Source: Ipomoea triloba (taxonomy: Eukaryota > Streptophyta > Magnoliopsida > Solanales > Convolvulaceae). Taken from it: DNA of 64,000 bases. Of the stretch, positions 10,169 through 20,369 are shown in pieces (the stretch's first letter is position 1; the number at the start of each line of letters is the position of its first letter). The notes below the pieces were generated by a model. It did not search any database. It worked only from the letters and a program-made list of their open reading frames with translations, and was not told where the DNA came from. The stretch spans positions 22,665,912 to 22,729,911 of the forward strand of contig NC_044924.1 in NCBI RefSeq assembly GCF_003576645.1, read 5' to 3'. The translations under genes were made by a program, and so were the position numbers.

Positions 10169-11274
10169 CTATTACAATCATAAAACAAGTGAGCCATAAT
10201 CATAGTCAATGCTTAGCACTTAGGTAATCAATCAAGCATTTATGATATATCAAGACAATGTTATTTCAAATAAACACTTTTAAAAGCTTTCGAGAAAGTA
10301 AAGCCATGCACCATGCTTGATTGACTTTCCATACAAAGGCAAAACTTATTGCAACAATATCATCATTATTATCACACTTAACCATTTCCTTCCACAATTA
10401 AAATTGGCTAGACAAAAGGAAAGTATTGTCATTTAAGCATATCACTACTACAAGTGTTTATACTAAGGAGATAACAAAAGATAGCATGTATCTCTAATAA
10501 GCTTCTAGTTACTCATGCATACACATTCATAGCATAACTCCAAAAATTCTCAAAATTTCAACCTTTAAGAAGTTTTCATTCTCAAATCACACAATGTAGT
10601 ACACAATTCCATCATCTATCAATCAAAATAACTCCATAACCATTCTACATCAACAATACAATGCTAATCCTATCATATATCACAATTTCATGTTAATATT
10701 CAAAAATCCCCAAATTTTGTGAAAGTAGTAAACCAACATTTTCAATTAAGCATAATGCAATGTCAAGGATCACAAATTGGTTCCGTATAAACTCTTGATT
10801 AGCATCTAATTTCATTTATCAATCATCAAATGCAACAATAAAGCACAAATTGACAAACCCAAAATTTTCCACCATTAAAGTAGGGTTTCAAGCTTTTTTT
10901 CAACAATCAAGTTCATGTTTAACCATACAATTTGCAATTAATCCTCATGAGAATGTTCATTACAACTTAGGGAATTAAATTCTAGCAACAAACAAGCAAA
11001 GCAATGGTCAAAGCAAGAAATCCTATTTTAAGTTCATAATAATGGTGAAAGCTTGAAAATAGAGTTGAAGAAGATGCACATACCTTGAGTTTGGTTGTAG
11101 AATGGGTGTATAATGATGAAAGCTTGGAACTTTTGCCTTAGAATAGCTTTGGAGCTTGAAAACTTACTTGAGTGAATTTTTGGTGTGTGTTTCGTCCGCA
11201 AGAATGAAGAAGAAGAGGAAGAAATCTGCTTTAAACTCAACTTCGCGTCCGTGAATTGGTTTGCCCGAACCGCT
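10169..11274 (-). promoter_or_regulatory. Leader exon and likely 915-bp intron upstream of gene a
   Basis: Minus-strand order from array A: a GTTTAAAG box (about 11229-11236), a pyrimidine-rich leader, donor CTCAAG|GTATGTGC (intron from 11083) and acceptor GTAATAG| immediately before the ATG at 10168. The intron is AT-rich with no coding signal. Predicted from sequence only. Confidence 0.45.
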
Positions 11275-11591
11275 GGACGCGAGCCGGACGCGCGTCCGGC
11301 CTTGCGTCCAGCAGAGGGATTTTATTTTCTCTATCTTGCCGTAACATCGGACGCGGGCGTCCGACCGGCGTCCGATTTTGACCTCTCTGATCTTCGCTTC
11401 GGCTTTTGACGGACGCACCTCGGACGCGTGCGTCCGCGAGGCGTCCGAAATTACGGTCTCTGAACCTGCTTCGGCTTCTGATGGACGCGGGTCGGACGTG
11501 TGCGACCGCCTGTGCGTCTATCAGACAGCTTTCTGAATTTTTGGTCTGGGGCCACTGGACGCGGGCTGGACGCGCGTCCAGCCTGGCGTCC
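11275..11591. repeat. Nested-palindrome array A (five units, about 72-bp spacing)
   Basis: Unit starts at 11275, 11348, 11411, 11483 and 11557. The first reads GGACGC (11275-11280), n5, GGACGCGCGTCC (11286-11297), n6, GCGTCC (11304-11309). The fourth unit has decayed arms. Linkers share CTCTGA and CTTCGGCTT words. Confidence 0.88.
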
Positions 11592-11738
11592 AAGCTCTGT
11601 TCCTTTGCAAAATTCGATCTTTCTCAATCTTCTTCGGTCTTTTTGCCTTCACTTGTTGTGGTCCTGCAAAAACATACTAAACCTAAAGGTAAAAATATGA
11701 AAAATAAAGCATTTAAAAAAAAAAGAAAAGAAAATAAC

Positions 11739-11756
11739 CTCGGGTTGCCTCCCGAG
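11739..11756 (-). other. Conserved post-pol stem-loop
   Basis: On the minus strand CTCGGG-AGGCAA-CCCGAG forms a 6-bp stem and 6-nt loop, 44 bases after the integrase stop and following a GACGTTAAACGTGGCGCTT-like context. A GGGAGGCAACCC hairpin at this place is, as I recall, common in plant Athila-type elements. Its role is unknown. Confidence 0.6.
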
Positions 11757-11799
11757 AAGCGCCACGTTTAACGTCTTTAGCCCGACGACTTTGAAAGCT

Positions 11800-13048
11800 T
11801 CAATTTTCAACTCGAATCAAACGTAAGGCATCCACCTCGCGTGGTTTCATTCGTCCAAAGTATCTCTTGACTTGGTGCCCGTTCACTTTAAACTCTCCTT
11901 TGCTTGGATGTTTGATTTGGATAGTTCCATAAGGAAAAACTTTGGTGACCGTGAACGGCCCCGACCATCTTGATTTTAACTTTCCCGGGAAGAGTTTTAA
12001 TTTTGAATTGGAGAAGAGCACTTGGTCTCCTTCCCGGAATTCTCTCCCCTTTTTGATGTGCTTGTCATGATATAGCTTTGTGCGTTCTTTGTAGGCACGG
12101 GAATTCTCGTATGACATTAACCTCCATTCTTCTAATTCATCAAGTTGCCATAGCCTTTCACGCCCGGCAAGGTCCATATCGCTATTCAATTTCTTAATGG
12201 CCCAATAGGCTTTGTGCTCAATTTCAACGGGTAGGTGACATGCTTTCCCATATACTAGTCGAAAGGGTGTAGTTCCAATCGGGGACTTATACGCCGTCCT
12301 AAATGCCCATAGAGCCTCATCTAGGCGATCGGGCCAATCTTTTCGGTGGATTCCAACCGTCTTTACTAATATCGCTTTAATGTCCCGGTTAGCATTCTCT
12401 ACTTGCCCACTAGTTTGGGGGTGGTATGGAACTCCCCCCCTATGTTGAACTCCATATTTGGCCAACATCCTTTCCATAGATGAGTTTCTAAAGTGTGTTC
12501 CCCGGTCGCTAATGAGAACTCTAGGCACTCCAAACCTAGTGAACAATTTCTTTAGAAAACTAATTACACTTCTAGCATCATTGTTCCTCAACGCTTGTGC
12601 CTCTACCCACTTTGACAAATAATCAATTGCAACAAGGATGTACTTAAACCCCTTTGAACTTGGGAATGGTCCTACGAAATCGATACCCCAAATGTCGAAA
12701 ACTTCACATGCTAAAATGTATGTTTGTGGCATTTCGTTCCTTGCTGTGATGTTTCCAACTCTTTGACATCGATCACAATTTGACACACATTTGAGCATCT
12801 CTAAACAAAGAGGGCCAATAGAAACCCGCCTCAAGAACTTTCCTTGCGGTTCTATTGCTCGAATAGTGACCTTTGGTTGGTCCGGCATGACAATCGCCCA
12901 CGATTTCTAATCCCTCTTGCCCCGCAACACATCTTCGAATTACTTGATCCGCACATACCCGGAACAAGTAGGGAACGACGGCTGGTAAGACATACTCTAC
13001 CCCGTAAAACATTTTGCACATAGCACTTTGGAGCACATAAATTTCCAC
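11800..13048 (-). pseudogene. Athila-like integrase and C-terminal pol (one frameshift)
   Basis: The end of a Ty3/gypsy pol that inserts element cDNA into the host chromosome. The N-terminal part (13048-12773) carries the HHCC zinc-binding motif, with [15 protein letters not shown] and [12 protein letters not shown] one-base shift near 12785 moves to the frame of the rest (12888-11800), which begins with CDRCQRVGN. The DDE core is intact: [21 protein letters not shown] and [11 protein letters not shown]. The C-terminal GPF/Y-type region reads [17 protein letters not shown]. Nothing upstream (RNase H, reverse transcriptase) is left except a short stretch of the RNase H-integrase linker. No chromodomain follows, consistent with Athila. 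The frameshift makes it non-functional as it stands. Confidence 0.85.
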
Positions 13049-13602
13049 ATAATAAATTTCAACCCTTTAACATGGCATTTTTAATCTCATAAAACAATAA
13101 TCTTTAATCCATTAGAAATATAACTTGAGGAAATCACACATCCAAATATGTATAAAAATACATATCAAAATATCTATACATTTCTAAGAGATAAAGTCAT
13201 TGCTTATTCATAATCCAAAATACATAATTCCATTATCTCAAAATAAATACCAAAGAGATAATCTCAATCTCTCAAAATAACCACCAAATAGAGAGCATCC
13301 AAACTCTCACAATAACCACCAAAGATAATTCTTCAAATAATTGATTAAACTTTTCATATATCCAAAAATAGTTATTATATAAAATATCAAGGAGGAATGG
13401 ATCCAAATGGAAAATTTCAATCTTCCAAACCAACCGGACGAATCCACGAACCGGTGGCCCAAAACCAAATCCAAAAATCAAATCCAAACCAACCGGACGA
13501 TTCCATGAACCGGTGGCCAAAACCAAATAGAGAGATCTCAATTCTCATCATCATAATCATAATCATAATAATAATAGTCATAAAGGATAGTTCAAAACCT
13601 CC
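13049..13602. other. AT-rich junction with a short direct duplication
   Basis: No gene. A roughly 60-bp segment containing CCAACCGGACGA, ATGAACCGGTGGCC and AAAACCAAAT is present twice (about 13429-13528). It may belong to the neighbouring LTR. Confidence 0.5.
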
Positions 13603-13975
13603 AAGTATCACCACCCCCGGGACAAAATATACAAATAACCATATCCTTCAAAATATCATATCTTACATCTATAACCCAAAATTACTTATTCAATGTCATA
13701 TCTTATGTCTATAACCTTCATATTCATAATATCCACATACCAATATTTTCCTTTTCATAATCCATATACCAATAATTTCATCACCAAATCTCTTCAACAT
13801 CATAATTTCATTACTTATCATAATCTCTATAAACCTAATAATTTCACTAACAATCACAAGAACAAACAATATGTATTCACATCAAATAATTTCATAAGAC
13901 ATGTACTCACATTTTCACAAAATCATTTAAACATAATATCACATAAGCACATATTAAATATTTTGGTTTGGGGTA

Positions 13976-14941
13976 AAATAAATTTTGGATAGACATAAAT
14001 CTTACCTATAACCAACTCTTCTACTTCACTTGCCCAATTCTTCTCCCACACATATATGATTTCTCTCCTCACTTCTCCTGATTTTTCCTCACCACACAAC
14101 CCCTCTATATATAGGCAAAAGGGAAAGGAAGACAAATCTTGAAGAGAAAGACATATGGGAGATCAAGCTTATCTTATAAGATAAGGATGAAAACATGTGG
14201 TATAGAAAGTGACACTTGTCACATTTTTGTGGTGGGTAAGGGAAAATATCTTTGGTTAGACTGTTATGGGTTAAAACAGATATAGTTACGGTAGAAAAAT
14301 AAATTTTGGATAGACATAAATCTTACCTATAACCAACTCTTCTACTTCACTTGCCCAATTCTTCTCCCACACATATATGATTTCTCTCCTCACTTCTCCT
14401 GATTTTTCCTCACCACACAACCCCTCTATATATAGGCAAAAGGGAAATGAAGACAAATCTTGAAGAGAAAGACATATGGGAGATCAAGCTTATCTTATAA
14501 GATAAGGATGAAAACATGTGGTATAGAAAGTGACACTTGTCACATTTTTGTGGTGGGTAAGGGAAAATATCTTTGGTTAGACTGTTATGGGTTAAAACAG
14601 ATATAGTTACGGTAGAAAAATAAATTTTGGATAAACATAAATCTTACCTATAACCAACTCTTCTACTTCACTTTCCCAATTCTTCTCCCACACATATATG
14701 ATTTCTCTCCTCACTTCTCCTGATTTTTCTCACCACACAACCCCTCTATATATAGGCAAAAGGGAAAGGAAGACAAATCTTGAAGAGAAAGACATATGGG
14801 AGATCAAGCTTATCTTATAAGATAAGGATGAAAACATGTGGTATAGAAAGTGACACTTGTCACATTTTTGTGGTGGGTAAGGGAAAATATCTTTGGTTAG
14901 ACTGTTATGGGTTAAAACAGATATAGTTACGGTAGAAAAAT
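13976..14941 (-). repeat. 321-bp tandem triplication
   Basis: Copies start near 13976, 14297 and 14618 (AATTTTGGAT at 13981, 14302 and 14623). They are almost identical, differing by scattered substitutions and a one-base deletion in the third. Each copy contains the 18-bp palindrome CTTATCTTATAAGATAAG (first at 14168-14185). Confidence 0.93.
14105..14114 (-). promoter_or_regulatory. TATA box of the LTR, one of three copies
   Basis: CTATATATAG at 14105-14114, repeated at 14426-14435 and 14746-14755. On the minus strand it lies about 54 bp downstream of the GATAAG-type palindrome and before a GTGTGGTGAGG region that could hold the start site. Confidence 0.5.
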
Positions 14942-15179
14942 TAGAGAATTATAAATGGGCCAAAAAAATTGGGCTAAAATAATTAATTTGGAATTGGGCT
15001 AAAGTTAGGTTCAGAACATTACGAAATAATCACATTTGAGCTTAAGGATTTAAGTAGTAAAATAAAAAAATAAGTTGACCCAATGCCCATAACAAAATAG
15101 TTAGATTTATATAAAATAATAATAATAATCCCTTTTTGAAAATATTTATAATAATGTTAGGAAAATACGGGGTATTACA

Positions 15180-15767
15180 CACGGCCATACAAAGCACGAA
15201 ACAGGGACGTCTTGAGATGATCATGATAAGATATGTTAAGACAAAATTCTGCGCAACATAGAAATGTCTTTCCACTTCACTAGTTTGGCATGAGTAAAGG
15301 TCCCAAATACTATTTAACACCCCTGGCCTATTGGTGACTTCTGATCGGCCATCTGTTTGAGGGTGGTAAGTAGTACTGAGGCGGAGAGATGTACCACTTA
15401 GGCCCTGTTTGGTAAATAATCAGCCTATCAGCCAATTTTGGCTTATTTGACCACTATTAGTTGGTAAATAATAAGCTTTTTGTAACTTCAAAATGCTAAA
15501 ATTCAAAAGGCTACTCAAAGCAGCCTTTTCAATTAGCTTTTTGAGAAAAGAAATTATACCAAACAGCTATCAGCTAACAGCTAAGTTATCAAACAACTTT
15601 CTACAATAAGCCAATATTATCAACAAATCATACATTCTAACCCAAACAGCTAGCCAACCCAATCAGCTAACAGTCATTTACCAAATAGGGCCTTAATCTG
15701 AATAGTTCTTTCCAAAAGTAAGAGAGGAAAATCTGGTCTCTATCTGAGACAATGGAGGAAAGAAATG
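15180..15767 (-). pseudogene. Ty3/gypsy integrase fragment split by a MITE
   Basis: Minus-strand catalytic core of a gypsy integrase. The part at 15767-15696 encodes SSIVSDRDQIFLSYFWKELF and the part at 15397-15180 encodes RLSTTYHPQTDGRSEVTNR, later TSYHDHLKTSLFRALYGR. The second D of DDE (SDRD) and the E (RSEV) are both seen. The two parts are continuous in frame if the 292-bp MITE and one TTA are ignored. The fragment is cut at 15180 by the Del-like LTR and at about 15768 by a solo LTR. It is probably the 3' part of the same old element as the reverse transcriptase at 21060-22200. Confidence 0.8.
15401..15692. mobile_element. Tourist-like MITE (PIF/Harbinger), 292 bp
   Basis: Terminal inverted repeats GGCCCTGTTTGGTAAATAA and, at the right end, the complement of GGCCCTATTTGGTAAATGA. 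Flanked by TTA on both sides (15398-15400 and 15693-15695), the usual 3-bp PIF/Harbinger duplication. No coding capacity. Confidence 0.88.
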
Positions 15768-15772
15768 ATATT

Positions 15773-16266
15773 TGATGGATTTAATCCGGGTAAACCGAAT
15801 TAATAAACCCGATAAGATTAAAGGGGTTAACAAGATAAGATAAAACAATGAACGGAATAATAACAAGACAACATTAAATAATAATTTTGGAGATTAAACT
15901 TGTATTAAGTCAATAGGAAATGCTATTACAAGAGTAGATTCAGGTAATAACAATACAAAAGGTGTTTAGGACAAAGTAGATGTCTTAATGAGACAAGATT
16001 ACATGCTTTTATACTGATTTAGGTCCAACAGATTTGGAGAAATCGAAGGGAAATCGCATCCAACGACCCTGGACCACAACTGCCGCCGCGAGACCCGGAC
16101 GCCCTGAGACCAAAAGACCCCAACACTCGGCCGAGGCTGACCGTGGCCGAGGTAACCCTCGGCTACACGCGGTCAGCCCGTGGCCGATGGTTGACCTCGG
16201 CCATGCAGCTGACCCCGGGCTCTTGGTTTCGCTTCGGACCCGCGCCCGCTCCTGATTATTCCATCA
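15773..16266. mobile_element. Solo LTR, 494 bp, ATATT target duplication
   Basis: Begins TGATGGAT and ends TTCCATCA, with perfect 6-bp terminal inversions TGATGG/CCATCA. Flanked by ATATT at 15768-15772 and 16267-16271. The interior holds a GC-rich patch (about 16060-16250) with several GGCCGAGG/CCTCGGC inverted words. Confidence 0.82.
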
Positions 16267-16271
16267 ATATT

Positions 16272-16641
16272 AATGGGAGCAATATGTCGAATTGAAGGCA
16301 AGATTTGCAAAACTGTACAAATCTATTTACGTAAAGTATGCAATGCAAAATTGTACAAATCAATGAATCAGCTCCATAATGCTTTTCAAATTGCGAATTA
16401 TTGTAAATATTTTATATTGTGTGGCCATTATGGATCATGAAGGATCAAATGTCCTATAAATAAGTACATTTTTTTTTGAAAACTATAAATAAGTACATAT
16501 TCATTTGTAAATGTAACTATTTGAAGAACCCACAACCTCCCATATGAGGGAGCAACTTAGTGTCAAAGATCATAAGGTCTTTGACATAAAATATTTTATT
16601 ATTAAAACATTAACTTTATTGTTAAATTAGCAATATTATAA
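16272..16641. other. AT-rich spacer between insertions
   Basis: No ORF or recognised domain. It may be decayed gypsy sequence but I cannot align it. Confidence 0.5.
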
Positions 16642-16646
16642 ATTAC

Positions 16647-16967
16647 TGACGGTAATAATGTGTTATCGGTATCTTTTATTAATAATATGAATGCAAGAGT
16701 ACAAATAGTTCAGTACAATAGTGTTTTCTCAGTAGTGAGTTCAACTTAGTAAATGTACTGTTGCCCCCCTGCAAGTGTTGTGAGCGCCTTTTTATATTCC
16801 TGAGCGCAACGTCTTATCTTAAATGCGCAGTAATGGAGTGTTAGTGCTGAGGAGCCGTTGGAGTACCGTTGGAGTGAAATGCTGAATGGCTAGTTTGAAC
16901 GTCATTTCATTGTCTTGTCCTTGGGTGCTGCCCGTGGTTCCCGGTCGGGTACCCAATTACCATGTCA
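16647..16967 (-). repeat. 3' LTR of the gag-only element
   Basis: 321 bp, TGACGG...ATGTCA on the plus strand. It differs from the partner LTR by scattered substitutions and small indels, so insertion is not very recent. Confidence 0.9.
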
Positions 16968-17697
16968 CCAGCCCCCCACTCTTCAGCTAGTGAGAGTGGC
17001 TGAGGTAGCTGAGGAGTAATAGCTCGGTACTGGTTCCGGGTCGGGTACACAATTACCCTGTCACCAGTCCCCCATTCCCTAGCCAACGAGAGTGGTTGAG
17101 GTGGTTTGGGAGTAACGACGTGTGTAAAAATTGTTTACTCCGCTGGGAAACTCCTAAAACATATATGTGCTATATACACATAAAACCCCCAGAAAACCAC
17201 AAATGTGTGCCATACACGAACGGAAAACCCCATCACCACAATAGGAAAAAAAAGAACGAAAAGGACGAACAAACCAACCTCGTGCCGAAGCCACCGCTGA
17301 ATCTCCAGGTCGTTTACTCCGCTGGGAAACTCCTAGCTCCGCCATTGATCGCTCATGCCACCTACAATCGGTATTCGTCGTCGCAGAGAACAAAGGAAAA
17401 CAAGTCAACTTTTTAGCTTTCAAAACTGAAAAAAGGACAGAGAGAAGTAGTGTTGCGTGAGGAAACGTATGATTGAATATTTGAGCCTAAAAAATCGCCA
17501 CCCATAATAAATTAATAATTCTACGACTAAAGTTACACAAATACCCCCATGTCAACATAAAAAAAACTCCACCTAGCGAAAAAATATGAATAAATACTCT
17601 AAAACATACCATTAATCTACACCATCTATTACTAAAAATCAATGTACTAGATTAGTCCTAATCATCCTTAATAATATATGTGTCCTCACTTGAATAG

Positions 17698-17739
<42 letters not shown>
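16968..17739 (-). other. Non-coding 3' part of the gag-only element
   Basis: Begins with the purine tract. It contains two copies of TTTACTCCGCTGGGAAACTC (near 17131 and 17311), two CCAGTCCCCCA-type blocks and a TA microsatellite (17702-17731). No ORF supported. Confidence 0.6.
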
Positions 17740-17741
<2 letters not shown>

Positions 17742-18640
17742 TTTTTGCACCTCGGCATAGAGCTGAGGTGCGCCCCAACGCTGTTCCGAGGCTTTGCACC
17801 TCGGTAGAGAGCTGAGGTTTTTTTTTTTTTTTTTTTTTTTTACACCTCGGCACAGAGCTGAGGTGCGCCCCAACACTGTGCCGAGGGCTTGCACCTCGGC
17901 ACAGAGTCGAGGCTTTGCACCTCTACGCTAAGCCGAAGTGCTGCACATCGGCACAGAGTTGAGGTGCGCCCCAACACTGAGCCGAGGCTTTGCACCTCGG
18001 CGTTGGGCCGAGGTGCGCCCCAGCACTGTGCCGAGGCTTTGCACCTCGGCATAGAGCTGGGGTTTTTTTCTTTCTTTTTTATTTTTTTTGGCACCTCGGC
18101 ACAGAGATGAGGTGTCCCAGCACTATGTCGAGGCTTTGCACCTCAGCGCTGGGCCGAAGTGCTACACCTCAGCACAGAGCTGATGTGCGCCCCAGCACTA
18201 TGCCGAGGAGCACCACGGCACAGAGCTGAGATTTTATTTTTATTATTTATTTTTTTTTTCACCTCGGCACATAGTTGATGGGCCGAGGTGCTGCACCTCG
18301 ACACAGAGCTGAGGTGCGCCCCAGCACTGTGCCGAGGCTTTCACCTCGGCGTTGAGCAGAGGTGCTGCACCTCGGCACAGAGTTGAGGTGCGCCCTAGCA
18401 CTGTGCCGAAGTGCTGCACCTTGGCACAGACCTGGGTTTTTTTTTTGGCACCTCGGCACATAGCTGAGGTGCGCCTCAGCACTGTGTCGAAGCTTTGCAC
18501 CTCAGCGCTGGGCCGAAGTGTTGCACCTCAGCATAGAGCTGAGGTTTTTTTTTTGGCGCCCTGAGCGCGAGATTGGCCAAGGACTGACCTCGGCTAAGCT
18601 TTGGCCGAGGGCTGACCTCGGCCAAAATAAAGAGTTTTTT
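17740..18640. repeat. CTCGGC hairpin array with poly-T spacers
   Basis: Repeated imperfect palindromes of the form GCACCTCGGC-ACAGA-GCTGAGGTGC, about 50-80 bp apart, linked by GCCCCAGCACTGTGCCGAGG-type segments and broken by T runs of roughly 8-24 bases (17735, 17818, 18060, 18240, 18428, 18545). The ORFs crossing it are by-products of the repeat. Confidence 0.88.
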
Positions 18641-18667
18641 TTTTCATTATGACGGACCATCAGCGAA

Positions 18668-19556
18668 TTACATGTTTTTTGCAAAAGTATGGATCGATCC
18701 GTCTGGGATTGTATTGGACCAATCCTGCGCCACTCCGTCCAACGTAGACAAGAACGCTCTGCACATGATGGCGTCGCTTGCCCCCGTCATCACCATGGCT
18801 GCCTTATATCTTGTCATATGGGCACGCGGGTCAGAAGTCCCGGTGTAAGCCTTGATGGTGGGTAGCCGAAAATCTTTTGGGAGGGGTACCTCCATTATGT
18901 CCGAAGAGAATGGAGCAGCCATCCTTACCTCCGGCTCTGGTGAATGCTCTCTTGCTTCTACTTTCCTCTCTAAGTCGTTGGGGTTTTTCAACCAAGTCTT
19001 CCTGTGGGGTTCTGCGTCTAGTGGAGTGACGCAGAGCCGGTCCACTAGATTCGCCCATCCCTTCTTGGACAGATTTGGAAGCCGCCGGGCGTTGCTCAAG
19101 ACCCATCGGCTGAGGGTCACTGTCCTGTCGTTGGGTTCTCTCTTGTCTTGGAGATCGCACCTCCACCTCTGGAGGAGGCGGTGGCGGTGGTGGGGCCTGG
19201 CCTTGCATTCCTGCTACTAGTTGGGCCATCGTTGCCGCCGCCTGTTGGATGACCTACGCCGCCGCTTGGAAGTCCGCGGCTTGGATGGGAGCAGCATTCA
19301 CTAGAAGGGGAGCGCGGCCCTCATCATGGTTGCTGTTGATTTGGCTGCGAAGATCACCCTCGAGGCGATCTCCCACATGGTTACTGTTGAGCTGCTCACG
19401 AAGATCACTCGTGGGGTGACCATTGTTCACTTGACGAGAACCATGAGAGCTAATGGATCCGGATTGCGCCATCAACAATGATGAGATGAGCTGGGTGTTT
19501 TGTGATTTTGTGAAGTTTGCCTGAGATCTGATCTCGGCTCTCAATGAAAGCACCAA
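18668..19556 (-). pseudogene. Tat-like gag, N-terminal part (one stop, one frameshift)
   Basis: Capsid precursor fragment. The first piece (19556-19254) has repeats of SDLREQLNSNHV / GDLRSQINSNHD. An in-frame TAG (19254-19256, GCG TAG GTC) follows, then a proline run (PPPPPPPPEVE) in the same frame, then a shift near 19015 into the frame of 19120-18668. That piece carries the conserved gag block FSSDIMEVPLPKDFRLPTI, KAYTGTSDPRAHM and CRAFLSTLDGVAQDW. It ends at 18668 where the hairpin array begins, so the C-terminal half of gag and all of pol are missing. The start is set at the first ATG after the primer-binding region. Confidence 0.75.
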
Positions 19557-19872
19557 TGACGGTAATAATGTGTTACCAGTATCTTTTATTAATAATATGA
19601 ATGCAAGAGTACAAATAGTTTAGTATAGTAGTGTTTTCTCAATAGTGACTTCAGCTTAGTAAATGTTGCCCCCCTGCAAGTGTTGTGAGCACCCTTTTAT
19701 ATTCTTGAGCGCAACGTCCTATCTTAAATGCGCAATAATGGAGTGTTAGTGCTGAGGAGCTGTTGGAGTACCGTTGGAGTGAAATGTTGAACGGCTAGTT
19801 TGAACGTCCTTTCATTGTTTTGTCCTTGGGTGCTGCCCGTGATTCCGGGTCGGGTACCCAATTACCCTGTCA
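19557..19872 (-). repeat. 5' LTR of the gag-only element
   Basis: 316 bp, TGACGG...CTGTCA on the plus strand, adjoining the primer-binding region at 19538-19556 and followed by the ATTAC duplication. Confidence 0.9.
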
Positions 19873-19877
19873 ATTAC

Positions 19878-20369
19878 GATATTAAATCACAGTGCCACCA
19901 TTAAGCAATATTATAAATTATTATAAACATGAGCTAATGTATTGGGTTCGATCTGAAGCTTTTTTAAACTCTTTCAAGATGATGAACCGTCCACGTTTAT
20001 TTTCTTTAAAGACTGCTGCTAGGAGTGCTTTCATCAACTAAAATGACTTCTGGACTTGACGAAGATGTAGCTACCAATGATGATATGACGAAGATCTAAA
20101 TTATTGCAATTTCAATATTATTATTTGCAGAATGAGGATGCATGTTTCACGTACAACTGTATTAAGGTTAGGAAAATATTTATAGTGTAATTCCAATCAA
20201 TATTATTATTTGAAGATTCTGTAAAATAATAAGTAAATTGTATTATGGATAAGAAAGTATTTATACGGTAACTTATTTCTAAATTATCGCAATTTTAATA
20301 TCATAATTTGAGGAAATAAGGATGGATGTTTCATGTACAATTGTATTACGATTAGAAAAGTATTTATAG
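19878..20369. other. AT-rich remnant sequence
   Basis: No gene. It holds diverged relatives of the ATTATTATTTG(A/G)AGATT-type words seen in the next region. Confidence 0.5.

Larger units (their letters stand above)
4100..13048 (-). mobile_element. Athila-like Ty3/gypsy element remnant (integrase, two ORF1-type genes, palindrome arrays)
   Basis: Read on the minus strand the order is integrase (13048-11800), hairpin (11756-11739), palindrome array A, ORF1-type gene a, array B, ORF1-type gene b, a 2-kb non-coding region with PPT-like AAAGTGTGGAAA words, array C, then a TATA-like stretch and leader. Gag, protease and reverse transcriptase are absent; the remnant stops at about 13050 against unrelated sequence. 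Athila elements are known for an extra ORF and long non-coding DNA between pol and the 3' LTR, which fits. Whether 4100-5130 is the 3' LTR or a third gene cassette without its ORF is open. Nesting of two related elements is an alternative. Confidence 0.65.
13603..15179 (-). mobile_element. Del-like LTR (minus) with triplicated promoter segment
   Basis: The minus-strand start TGTAATACCCCGTATTTT (ending at 15179) matches the start of the solo LTR at 44282, and GACACTTGTCAC ... GGTGGGTAAGGGAAAATATC is shared with that LTR in reverse. The low-coordinate end is guessed at a CACCCCCGGGAC motif near 13608. No target duplication was found, so it may be truncated. It cuts the gypsy integrase sequence at 15180. 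Confidence 0.55.
16647..19872 (-). mobile_element. Complete gag-only LTR retrotransposon, Tat-like, non-autonomous
   Basis: Both LTRs (16647-16967 and 19557-19872), perfect ATTAC duplications (16642-16646 and 19873-19877), a primer-binding region TTGGTGCTTTCATTGAGAG next to the 5' LTR, and a purine tract (minus AGTGGGGGGCTGG, 16968-16980) next to the 3' LTR. The internal region has only a damaged gag and a hairpin array, no pol, so mobilisation would need proteins in trans. Confidence 0.92.

Noticed and set aside
17840..18564. ORFs across the CTCGGC array
   Set aside because: Repetitive translations of hairpins, different in each frame, with no start context.
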